Shown: piece by piece, positions 17,234 to 24,342 of the stretch
Layout of the letters: each line of letters begins with the position of its first letter
How positions within the stretch are numbered: the stretch's first letter is position 1
Assembly (NCBI RefSeq): GCF_900105075.1
Contig: NZ_FNSK01000004.1
Span: forward strand, 62,001-126,000
Length of the DNA: 64,000 nt
Direction of reading: 5' to 3'
Source: Rhodobacter sp. 24-YEA-8
GTDB taxonomy: Bacteria; Pseudomonadota; Alphaproteobacteria; Rhodobacterales; Rhodobacteraceae
Translations under genes and position numbers: made by a program
The notes under the pieces: generated by a model
What the model saw: the letters and a program-made list of their open reading frames with translations, nothing else
Told to the model about the DNA's origin: nothing
Databases searched by the model: none

Positions 17234-17849
17234 GTAGTCTCCTGTCGTTTCAGTTTCAGCCAGGGCGTTGCGGATAAAGCGAATGGCCTCTCCGAACCTT
17301 CCGGCCCGCCCATCTCGGGCATGACAAACGAACGGGCGTGGGGAGGAAATGTTCCGGCTGAATTTGAAAACAAAATTACAATAAATCGTTTTATATCAAT
17401 TAATTGAATTGATTATCGCGGCGCCATGAAGGCGCCGCTTCCCGCTCTGCGGGTAACCGGTCACGGCAGGCGGGGCCTGGCTTATGTGACCGAGGGACCT
17501 GTGGTCCGGATTTTTATGCTGCGGCGTATTCAGCCCGGTCGGCAGGTACGATGCCGGTCTCTCATGAAGGGCCGGGCTAGTACTGCGAACGGTAAGCCAA
17601 CTTCCGGCAGGGATCGCGGTTCCCCCAGACCGAGGACCCGAAGTCATGCGCGGCACGTAACCGCGGTCATTCGCCGTGAAGCCATGGCGATTTGGGCAAA
17701 AACCCGCCCAGGCCGCGGGCGAGATCGGAGAATACGGCGCGGAAGGGAACGTAAACGGCGCGGTGGGCATTCGCCTGCCGGTGCCAGTGCAAATGCCTCT
17801 TCGTGCAACGCGCTGCTGCCAATCAATCGCGCTCGCGGAGCTTTATAAT
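17234..17849. other. 616-bp intergenic region without a supported gene
   Basis: No frame here has convincing codon use or a family match. It contains an AT-rich patch at 17360-17415, likely the promoter zone of the exported PRC-barrel gene. The hairpin GCGGCGCC-ATGAA-GGCGCCGC at 17418-17438 and a smaller GGACC/GGTCC hairpin near 17500 are also present. The right end carries the leader of the lipid kinase gene. Confidence 0.6.
17418..17438. terminator. Strong GC hairpin, possible terminator
   Basis: Perfect 8-bp stem GCGGCGCC/GGCGCCGC with a 5-nt loop ATGAA in an otherwise AT-rich stretch. There is only a short T run on one side, so intrinsic termination is uncertain. Confidence 0.4.
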
Positions 17850-18824
17850 ATGGGCAAGAACCTTACCGGCGACGGCAGGCTGGATCTGGCATCGACCTCG
17901 GTCGCGCTGCTGGCCAATGCTGCATCGGGCCGCGATGATACAGCCGCGCAGGTCGAAGAGATCCGCGCGCGGCTGGAGCCGCATGTCGGCCGTTTCCGCC
18001 ACTATCCTTTGCGCAAGGGATCAGAAATCGCCTCTGTCGCGCGGCAGGCCGTGAAAGACGGTGCCGGGCTTGTTGCAACTCTGGGCGGAGACGGGACACA
18101 ATCCGCCGTCGCCGGTGCGCTTGCCGGGTCTGATACGGTGATGGCGGTGCTGCCGGGCGGCACATTCAACTATTTCTCGCGCGGGCTGGGTCTGGGCAAT
18201 GACCTGTCCGATGCGCTTGAGGCGCTGGTGGCGGGGCATGTTGCCTGGATCGATCTTGGTGAGGTGAACGGGCGCATCTTTCTCAACAATGCCAGTTTCG
18301 GCGTCTATCCCGACATTCTGGAACGCCGCGAGTCGATATATCATCGCTGGGGCCGCAGCCGTCTCATGGCCTATTGGTCGGTCCTGGCCTCGCTGTTCGA
18401 TCTGCGTCATCCGATGCAACTCAGGGTCAGTGCCTCGGGCGAGACGCGCGACATCACCACACCGCTCGCCTTTGCGGCACGCAGCCCCTATCAGCTGGAG
18501 AGCCTGGGGCTGGAAGGAGCGGAGGCGGTGCGCGACGGGCATTTCGCGTTGTTCATCGCACAGGGTCACCGCAGGCGTGACCTGATGACGGCGGCGCTGC
18601 GGCTGGCCTTTGGTCGTGCGCGGGAAGGCGTGGATTTTGAACTGATCATTGCCGATGATATCGTGATCTCCGGCGGGCGTGCGCGGCGGCTGGTCGCATT
18701 CGACGGCGAGAAAACCCATATGGCGGGCCCCTGGCACCTGAAGGTTCGGAAGGACCATCTGCGTGTGATCGTCCCGCCTCCTGCAACTGCGCCGCCCGAC
18801 AGTCAGAAGAACGAGAGCCAATGA
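17850..18824 (+). CDS. Diacylglycerol kinase-family lipid kinase
   Basis: A 324-residue protein with the DAGK catalytic fold. Markers are VALLANAASGRDD at the start, ATLGGDGTQSAVAGAL near 82-97, and VLPGGTFNYFSRGLGL near 105-120 (usual motif LPxGTxNxxAR). FLNNASFGVYPDI opens the second domain. It probably phosphorylates a membrane lipid, diacylglycerol or a sphingolipid-like substrate. I chose ATG 17850 over a longer frame because a GGAG-like site precedes it and homology begins there. It overlaps the following phosphoesterase by 4 bp. Confidence 0.87.
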   Translation: MGKNLTGDGRLDLASTSVALLANAASGRDDTAAQVEEIRARLEPHVGRFRHYPLRKGSEIASVARQAVKDGAGLVATLGGDGTQSAVAGALAGSDTVMAVLPGGTFNYFSRGLGLGNDLSDALEALVAGHVAWIDLGEVNGRIFLNNASFGVYPDILERRESIYHRWGRSRLMAYWSVLASLFDLRHPMQLRVSASGETRDITTPLAFAARSPYQLESLGLEGAEAVRDGHFALFIAQGHRRRDLMTAALRLAFGRAREGVDFELIIADDIVISGGRARRLVAFDGEKTHMAGPWHLKVRKDHLRVIVPPPATAPPDSQKNESQ

Positions 18825-19627
18825 CGAAACTTCTGCACCTGACTGACCTGCATTTCGGGGCAGAGAGGCAGGACCTGACGCCCGCGCTGGCGCGGGCGAT
18901 TGCGCTGGCCGATCCCGATGTGATCGCGGTCTCGGGTGATCTGACCCATCGGGCCCGGCCGGAGCAGTTCAAAGCAGCCGTTGCATTCCTCCGGCAGCTA
19001 GGGCGACCGGCCATCGCGGTGCCGGGAAACCATGATATACCTCTGTGGAATCTTGGGCTGCGGCTGACCGCGCCATTCCGGCGCTGGCGCGAGGGGGTGC
19101 CCGCCGATCTGCGCAGCGACTGGTTGCACATTGGCGATTTCCACCTCTTTGCCGCCAATACTGCCGATCCGATGCGTATCCGCTCCGGCATCCTGCGCGA
19201 AAAGGATATCCGGCGGATCTGCGCCGGGCTTGTATCGGCGCCGCCCGCTGGATTCAGAGTGCTGGTCTGCCACCATCCGATCGAGGAGCCGCCAGGATTT
19301 GATCGCGGCGAGACGCGCAATGCCGCGCAGGGAATAGCGCGTCTGGTGAAAGGGGGGCTGGATATCAGCCTGAGCGGGCATCTGCATCACTGGCAGCCCG
19401 GTCTGGGCGTAACCGAAACAAACACCCGCCCGCTGTTGCAGATCCAGTCCGGCACCGCGCTTTGCGCCCGCCCGGGCGAGAAAAACCACGGCTTCGCGCT
19501 GCTGCAAACCCATCCGGGCGGCGTCAGCGTCACGCCCTGGCTGCTCAGCGAGGCTGAAAAACGCTTTTGCCCCGCCAAAGTGGTGAATTTCCGGCGGAGC
19601 GATGCAGGCTGGCTTCAGGAGAGGTGA
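18821..19627 (+). CDS. Calcineurin-like metallophosphoesterase
   Basis: A 268-residue phosphoesterase with the full dinuclear metal signature. The motifs are HLTDLHFG (D-X-H), VSGDLTH (GD), VPGNHD (GNHD), CHHP and SGHLHHWQ (GHxH). The family includes CpdA cAMP phosphodiesterases and lipid phosphatases. Its ATG overlaps the lipid kinase stop (ATGA), so a lipid phosphate or lipid diphosphate substrate is as plausible as a cyclic nucleotide. Confidence 0.88.
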   Translation: MTKLLHLTDLHFGAERQDLTPALARAIALADPDVIAVSGDLTHRARPEQFKAAVAFLRQLGRPAIAVPGNHDIPLWNLGLRLTAPFRRWREGVPADLRSDWLHIGDFHLFAANTADPMRIRSGILREKDIRRICAGLVSAPPAGFRVLVCHHPIEEPPGFDRGETRNAAQGIARLVKGGLDISLSGHLHHWQPGLGVTETNTRPLLQIQSGTALCARPGEKNHGFALLQTHPGGVSVTPWLLSEAEKRFCPAKVVNFRRSDAGWLQER

Positions 19628-19881
19628 GCGGGCTCAGTTTTGCCCGTTCACGACAGCCATGGCTGAATGAGCAGGGAAGCAGAATCTCGCGCTCATCTGA
19701 CGGCACCTTTTCAGGCGCTGCCCTGACATCCTCAACCTCGCGCTGACACTTTCCCCAAAGCGTCCACATGTTATTGCAAAGAATGGTGAGAACCAGGATC
19801 ACAGATTGTCAGGGGCCGCAGATGCACATGACGATCATGCTGCGCTGCCCGACAGGACGGACCGGGCCCTGCACTGCATCT

Positions 19882-20529
19882 TCAGGGCTGTCGGAGCGAT
19901 GCCCGCGATACAGCCCGGACAAATCGTTTGCAGCACCGCTGAACGGGAAGCAGCTTCACCGCCCATTCCAGAACCAAACTGACCGTCATCGCAAAAAACA
20001 GTGCGACGATAATCGCGATCCAGGTGTTTTCGCCAAACCAGTGCCCGGCGAGATAGCCTGCGAGCGTCATGAAAAGCGCCCAGCAGATACCGGCAACCGT
20101 GCACCAGGGCAAAAAGCGCCAATAGCTGGTATCGACCATTCCTGCCGCCAGATTGGTCGTGATGCGCAAGCCCGGCAAATACCGCATCGAAACCAGGGTA
20201 AGGCCAAGACGCTTTTCCAGACCTGCTTCGACCTTCATGATCAGCGGCTCCAGCCGGCGCAGATAGCCCGAGGTGAGACGCTGTCGGTCCACCATTCTGC
20301 CGGCCCCGTAAGCCACATGATCTCCCAGCACCGAGCCAAGCGCCGCCGCCAGCATGAGCGGCCAGAGCAGCGGCTGGCTTTCGGCGGCGGCGAGCGCCGC
20401 CAGCGGCACCACCACAGTTTCGGCGGGCACCGGCGGGATGAAACCGTCCCCCATCACGCAGAGGAAGACAATCAGATAGATCCATGGCGAGCGTGCCATC
20501 GGCATGACGATGTCGTTGATAATTTCCAT
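19882..20529 (-). CDS. DedA-family membrane protein
   Basis: A 215-residue inner-membrane protein of the DedA/SNARE-associated fold. Motifs are the re-entrant FIPPVPAETVVVPLAALAA and the conserved RYLPGLRITTNLAAG near residues 115-130. Some DedA proteins recycle (flip) undecaprenyl phosphate. Here the gene is divergent from uppP, which makes that same phosphate, and both promoters carry matching TCAG-N7-TCAG boxes. I chose ATG 20529 (MEIIND). A role in carrier-lipid recycling is inferred from family and context. Confidence 0.88.
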   Translation of the reverse strand: MEIINDIVMPMARSPWIYLIVFLCVMGDGFIPPVPAETVVVPLAALAAAESQPLLWPLMLAAALGSVLGDHVAYGAGRMVDRQRLTSGYLRRLEPLIMKVEAGLEKRLGLTLVSMRYLPGLRITTNLAAGMVDTSYWRFLPWCTVAGICWALFMTLAGYLAGHWFGENTWIAIIVALFFAMTVSLVLEWAVKLLPVQRCCKRFVRAVSRASLRQP

Positions 20530-20586
20530 GGCACCCGGGATCAGAAAGAGGGCGGTAAGTCGCACCGGTCCCGCTACCACGGCGAC

Positions 20587-20601
20587 CTGACCTGAACCTG
20601 A
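20587..20601 (-). promoter_or_regulatory. TCAG-N7-TCAG box upstream of dedA
   Basis: On the reverse strand the sequence reads TCAGGTTCAGGTCAG. It is a direct repeat with 11-bp spacing and matches the uppP box in 14 of 15 bases in opposite orientation. It lies 58-72 bp upstream of the DedA start. A repeat of this period is the usual form of an OmpR-family binding site. Confidence 0.65.
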
Positions 20602-20623
20602 TGCGGGCCAACCCGGGATGCTA

Positions 20624-20638
20624 TCAGGTTCCGGTCAG
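20624..20638 (+). promoter_or_regulatory. TCAG-N7-TCAG box upstream of uppP
   Basis: TCAGGTTCCGGTCAG is a direct repeat with an 11-bp period, 45-59 bp upstream of the UppP start. It is nearly identical to the dedA box and to the box before the CadD-like gene. A TTATCA hexamer about 10 bp downstream could serve as a -10 element. Confidence 0.65.
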
Positions 20639-20682
20639 CCGCATCCCTTATCAGGACCTCGGAATAACGAAGAGTGCAGCCG

Positions 20683-21507
20683 ATGGAAATCTGGGAAGCA
20701 GCCGTTCTGGGGCTGTTGCAGGGCCTGACCGAGTTTCTGCCGGTCTCCTCAAGTGCACATCTGCGCATCGCGGGCGCGGTGATGCCGGCGGCGCATGATC
20801 CGGGGGCCGCTTTCACTGCCATCGTGCAAATCGGCACCGAACTGGCGGTTTTGCTGTATTTCCGCCGTGAGATCCTCGCGATCTGGCGCGCGATGGCACA
20901 GCAGATCGGCGGCAGGGCCTTTGATGCTGATGCGGCCCGGCTGGGTTGGCTGATCGCGATCGGCACGCTGCCGATTGTCGGGCTTGGGCTGGCTTTCGCA
21001 GATCTGATCGAAACCGCCTTGCGCAACCTTTATGTCACCGCTGCCATGCTGATCTGCTTTGGGATCGTGCTGGGGCTGGCGGACAGGTTCGGCAGCCGCA
21101 AGAAGGCGTTGCGCCAGCTTGGCTGGCGGGCCGGTATTTTGCTTGGCTTTGCCCAGGCCCTGGCACTGATCCCCGGTGTCTCGCGTTCGGGTGCGACGAT
21201 CAGCGCCGGTCTCTTGCTGGGCTTCCGCCGCGAGGATGCCGCGCGCTATGCCTTCCTGCTGGCGATCCCTGCGGTGTTCGGCTCGGGCTTTTATCAATTG
21301 TTCAAATCGATGGGAGTGCCGGATCAGGTCGGGCTCGCCCCGACCGCTGTGGGCACTGCCGTGGCGTTTCTGAGCGGCTATATGGTTATCGTGGCCTTCA
21401 TGCGACTGATCTCGACCGCCTCTTTCCTGCCCTTTGTCTGTTACCGGATCGGGCTTGGCCTTGTCTTGCTGGCCTTGCTCATGACCGGATGCCTGGCGCC
21501 TGTCTGA
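20683..21507 (+). CDS. uppP: Undecaprenyl-diphosphatase UppP (BacA)
   Basis: A 274-residue integral membrane phosphatase that converts undecaprenyl diphosphate to the monophosphate carrier used for peptidoglycan and polysaccharide export. Signature motifs are LQGLTEFLPVSSSAHL near residues 13-28 and IPGVSRSGATISAGLLLG near 160-177. Length is standard. I chose ATG 20683; an in-frame GTG 9 bp upstream is the alternative. It is divergent from a DedA-family gene. Confidence 0.95.
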   Translation: MEIWEAAVLGLLQGLTEFLPVSSSAHLRIAGAVMPAAHDPGAAFTAIVQIGTELAVLLYFRREILAIWRAMAQQIGGRAFDADAARLGWLIAIGTLPIVGLGLAFADLIETALRNLYVTAAMLICFGIVLGLADRFGSRKKALRQLGWRAGILLGFAQALALIPGVSRSGATISAGLLLGFRREDAARYAFLLAIPAVFGSGFYQLFKSMGVPDQVGLAPTAVGTAVAFLSGYMVIVAFMRLISTASFLPFVCYRIGLGLVLLALLMTGCLAPV

Positions 21508-21526
21508 TCCCCTGGGCCGCGCGGGA

Positions 21527-22822
21527 TCAGGACAGCGGCAGCATCAGCTCGACACAGAAAGTCCCGTTCTGCGCCATGGTCGCGGTGCCGCCGAGATTGG
21601 CCATCGCCTGACGCACGATGGCAAGGCCGAGGCCAGTGCCGCCCTCGCTTTGCCGCCCCTTGCGAAAGCGGTCAAACAACAGCTCGGCTTCGGCTGCCGG
21701 TGGGGCGGGCCCTTCATCCGAGACGCGGATGACAGCGCGATTGTCCGGCAGAGCCTGCAAAGACAGCGTCAGCCGGCCCCGGCCATGTTTCAGCGCATTG
21801 TCGAGCAGGCTGCGAACCGCCTGGCGCAGCTGCCCGCCGCCGCGCGCAAGCATCAGCCCCTCGCTGAGGGTCAGCGTCAGCGCGCGCCCGGCTGCCTCAC
21901 AGGCCGGCAACATGTCGGCGGCGGCATCGCGCAGAATACGCGCCACCGCCACCGGGACCTCTGCGGTTCCGACACTGTTTTCATGATCAAGCCGCGCCAG
22001 ATCGAGCAATTGCTGCAGCAGGTGGCGCATCTGGTCCATATCATGGCGAATGGCCTGCCAGTCTGGCTTTGCGCCCATTTCCGCATTTTGCAGCCGCAGA
22101 TCCAGCACCGCAAGCGGCGTGCGCAGCTCATGCGCCGCATCTGCCGTAAAGCGTTTCTCCATCGCATAGGCCTCGGCCAGCCGGGCGAGGGCGATATTGG
22201 CCGAGCGGGCGAGCGGCAGGATCTCGACGGGCAGCTCTTCCAGCGGGATGCGGCGATCAGGGGTGGATTTGCTGATGGTCGCGGCCAGCGCGGCAGCCCG
22301 GTGTACCGAACCAAGCGCCCAGTCCGACAGCATCCGGATCGAGACCAGGCTGATCAGCGCCAGAATCGCAATCACCAACGCAGAACCGGCCATGCGGTCA
22401 CGGAAAATCTGGCAGAGCTCTTCGCATTCCGCCCAGTCATTACGTCCTAATATCAGCACCTTATCAGCGCCGACTGCCCGCACTGCCATCGTGGAGGGGA
22501 TCTGATCGGGGCGGCCAGAGGGGGGAATGAACTCAAGGGCAGGCTGCGCCGCCGGGCTATGGGCGATCAGCCTGCCATCCGCCCCATAGAGCGCATAGCG
22601 CCAGTCGGATGCTGAGAAGTGATGCGGCAGACGGGCAATGTCGTCCGGTTCCGGTGGCTGCGGCAGTCCTGCCAGCAGGATCTCGATCTGTTCGCGGAAC
22701 ACATGGTCGCGGACATCATTGTCCAGATCCAGAAGATAGATCGCCACATTCACCACGCCGAGGGTGAATACCGCCGCCATCACCAGGATCAGACGGCTGC
22801 GAAGACTATTGATCCGGCGCAT
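21527..22822 (-). CDS. Membrane sensor histidine kinase (QseC/PmrB-like)
   Basis: A 431-residue inner-membrane kinase. Two membrane segments (about 9-30 and 144-166) bracket a periplasmic domain of about 110 residues. HAMP, HisKA (DAAHELRTPLAVL, His near 232) and HATPase_c (LLDNALKHG, GGTGLGLAIV) follow. Its ATG overlaps the end of its response regulator by 17 bp. The periplasmic CEELCQ pair may form a disulfide or bind metal. Confidence 0.9.
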   Translation of the reverse strand: MRRINSLRSRLILVMAAVFTLGVVNVAIYLLDLDNDVRDHVFREQIEILLAGLPQPPEPDDIARLPHHFSASDWRYALYGADGRLIAHSPAAQPALEFIPPSGRPDQIPSTMAVRAVGADKVLILGRNDWAECEELCQIFRDRMAGSALVIAILALISLVSIRMLSDWALGSVHRAAALAATISKSTPDRRIPLEELPVEILPLARSANIALARLAEAYAMEKRFTADAAHELRTPLAVLDLRLQNAEMGAKPDWQAIRHDMDQMRHLLQQLLDLARLDHENSVGTAEVPVAVARILRDAAADMLPACEAAGRALTLTLSEGLMLARGGGQLRQAVRSLLDNALKHGRGRLTLSLQALPDNRAVIRVSDEGPAPPAAEAELLFDRFRKGRQSEGGTGLGLAIVRQAMANLGGTATMAQNGTFCVELMLPLS

Positions 22823-23504
22823 TCGTCCCCCCGAGTGTCAGCCGGTAGCCAAGACCGCGCAGGGTCTCAATCCGCACCGAAGTCGGCGTCCCCGCCAGTT
22901 TTTTGCGCAGACGGGAAACGATGGCCTCGACGGCATTCGGGGTCACCGGCTCGTCCAGCGAGTAAAGCCTGTCCTCGATGCTGTCCTTGATCACAACACC
23001 GGGCGCCGCGCGGATCATCTCTTCGAGCAGTGCATATTCCTTACGGGCCAGATCGAGCGTTACGCCTGAGACACGCACGGACATCGCCGCGGGCTCAAAG
23101 AGCAGATCGCCGAATTGCAGCAAGATCGATTGCCGCGCACCCGGACGGCGCAGCACGGCCCGCAGACGGGCCTCCAGTTCGGTCAGGCTGAAGGGCTTTA
23201 CCACATAATCATCCGCGCCGGCATTCAGCCCGGTGACCTTGCTTTCCACCCCGTCGCGGGCGGTCAGGATGATTACCGGAATGCCGGCATTCTGCCCGCC
23301 GCGCCGCAACGCCGTCAGCAGGTTGAGACCGTCACCATCGGCAAGCCCGAGGTCGAGCACCATCGCCTGATAGGTGGAGATCGCCAGCATATGCTGCGCT
23401 TCCACACCGCCCGGAGTGTGATCGACCACGAAGCCAGCCCGTCTCAGATGGTCAGCAACCATGGCGGCCAGATCCCGGTTATCCTCGACCAGCAAAACCC
23501 GCAT
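22806..23504 (-). CDS. OmpR-family response regulator (QseB/PmrA-like), candidate master of the TCAG-N7-TCAG boxes
   Basis: A 232-residue regulator. The receiver at about 1-120 has VEDNRDLA, phospho-Asp in MVLDLGLAD and Lys in VVKPFSLTE. The winged-helix domain at about 128-225 has TPNAVEAIVSRLRKKL and IETLRGLGYRLT. Its own promoter carries a TCAG-N7-TCAG direct repeat with 11-bp period, as do three neighbouring promoters, so autoregulation and control of the neighbours is the simplest reading. That is inference from motif form and proximity. Confidence 0.9.
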   Translation of the reverse strand: MRVLLVEDNRDLAAMVADHLRRAGFVVDHTPGGVEAQHMLAISTYQAMVLDLGLADGDGLNLLTALRRGGQNAGIPVIILTARDGVESKVTGLNAGADDYVVKPFSLTELEARLRAVLRRPGARQSILLQFGDLLFEPAAMSVRVSGVTLDLARKEYALLEEMIRAAPGVVIKDSIEDRLYSLDEPVTPNAVEAIVSRLRKKLAGTPTSVRIETLRGLGYRLTLGGTNAPDQ

Positions 23505-23565
23505 TCCGCCTCCCTTTGCGCAGCCTGCCCCGGCTTTGCCTCTGCCCCGATCCTGACCGCCAAAG

Positions 23566-23580
23566 CTGATCAGGCGCTGA
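23566..23580 (-). promoter_or_regulatory. TCAG-N7-TCAG box upstream of the response regulator
   Basis: On the reverse strand the sequence reads TCAGCGCCTGATCAG, a direct repeat with 11-bp period located 62-76 bp before the regulator start. The TCAG half-sites match the other boxes but the 7-bp spacer differs, as expected if contacts are in the half-sites. Confidence 0.55.
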
Positions 23581-23625
23581 CAGTCTCAGACCCTGTGCCG
23601 AACTCGGCGGCCTCAGGCAAGCCTA

Positions 23626-23640
23626 TCAGGTTCCTGTCAG
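23626..23640 (+). promoter_or_regulatory. TCAG-N7-TCAG box upstream of the CadD-like/polysaccharide operon
   Basis: TCAGGTTCCTGTCAG differs from the uppP box at one position. It lies 70-84 bp upstream of the CadD-like gene and points toward it. The 20-base context ATCAGGTTCC-GTCAGCC is also shared with uppP. Confidence 0.65.
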
Positions 23641-23709
23641 CCAAGACCGATAGAGTTCCGGGCCTGCGGCAGGCCGGCCCGCGACGGATCCGACACAGGT
23701 GAGACTGGT

Positions 23710-24339
23710 ATGAGTTCTGAAATTCTGGCGCTCGTTGCGCTCGCCATACCGCTGTTCGCGGCCACCAATGTCGACAATTTGATTCTTCTTACAGGGTTCT
23801 TCGCCGACCGTCGCCTGCGGGTGGCGGAGGTCCTCGCCGCTCAGTTTGCCAGTATGGCGCTGCTGATCCTTGCAAGCCTGCTGGTTGCGGGTGGTGTGCT
23901 GGCGCTGACCGACGGCCATGTGGGACTGCTGGGGCTGCTGCCGATCGGGATCGGGGTTTACAAACTGTGCCAGCGTCGCCTGGACGTTCCGGATGCCAGC
24001 GGCGGCATTGCGCGCCCACGCGCGGCGGTGCTCAGCAATATTGGCGCAGTTTCGTTGGTCATGCTGGCCAATGGCGGTGACAATATCAGCGCCTATGCGC
24101 CGGTATTCGCGCTTAAGTCAGGGGCTGCAACAGGCATCATCATCCTGAGTTTTCTGCTTATGACAGCGCTTTGGTCCGCGCTGGCCTTCTGGTTGGTCCG
24201 TCATCCGGCGATCGGCCGGCCGATCCGCAGATATGGCGAATTGCTGCTGCCCTATGTGCTGATCCTGATTGGTCTGTGTGTTCTCTGGGACGGGGTATCG
24301 GCGGGATATCCCCGGCAGGGAGAGCGTGGCGTATTTTAA
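23710..24339 (+). CDS. CadD-family (cadmium resistance/LysE superfamily) transporter
   Basis: A 209-residue membrane protein with about five to six hydrophobic segments. The two internal repeats carry the family motifs FAATNVDNLILLTGFF near residues 16-31 and NGGDNISAYAPVF near 122-134. CadD relatives export divalent cations or other small solutes. It is only 3 bp upstream of the giant polysaccharide enzyme and under a TCAG box, so a role in envelope stress or cation balance is more likely than dedicated cadmium resistance. The substrate is not determinable here. Confidence 0.75.
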   Translation: MSSEILALVALAIPLFAATNVDNLILLTGFFADRRLRVAEVLAAQFASMALLILASLLVAGGVLALTDGHVGLLGLLPIGIGVYKLCQRRLDVPDASGGIARPRAAVLSNIGAVSLVMLANGGDNISAYAPVFALKSGAATGIIILSFLLMTALWSALAFWLVRHPAIGRPIRRYGELLLPYVLILIGLCVLWDGVSAGYPRQGERGVF

Positions 24340-24342
24340 TAC

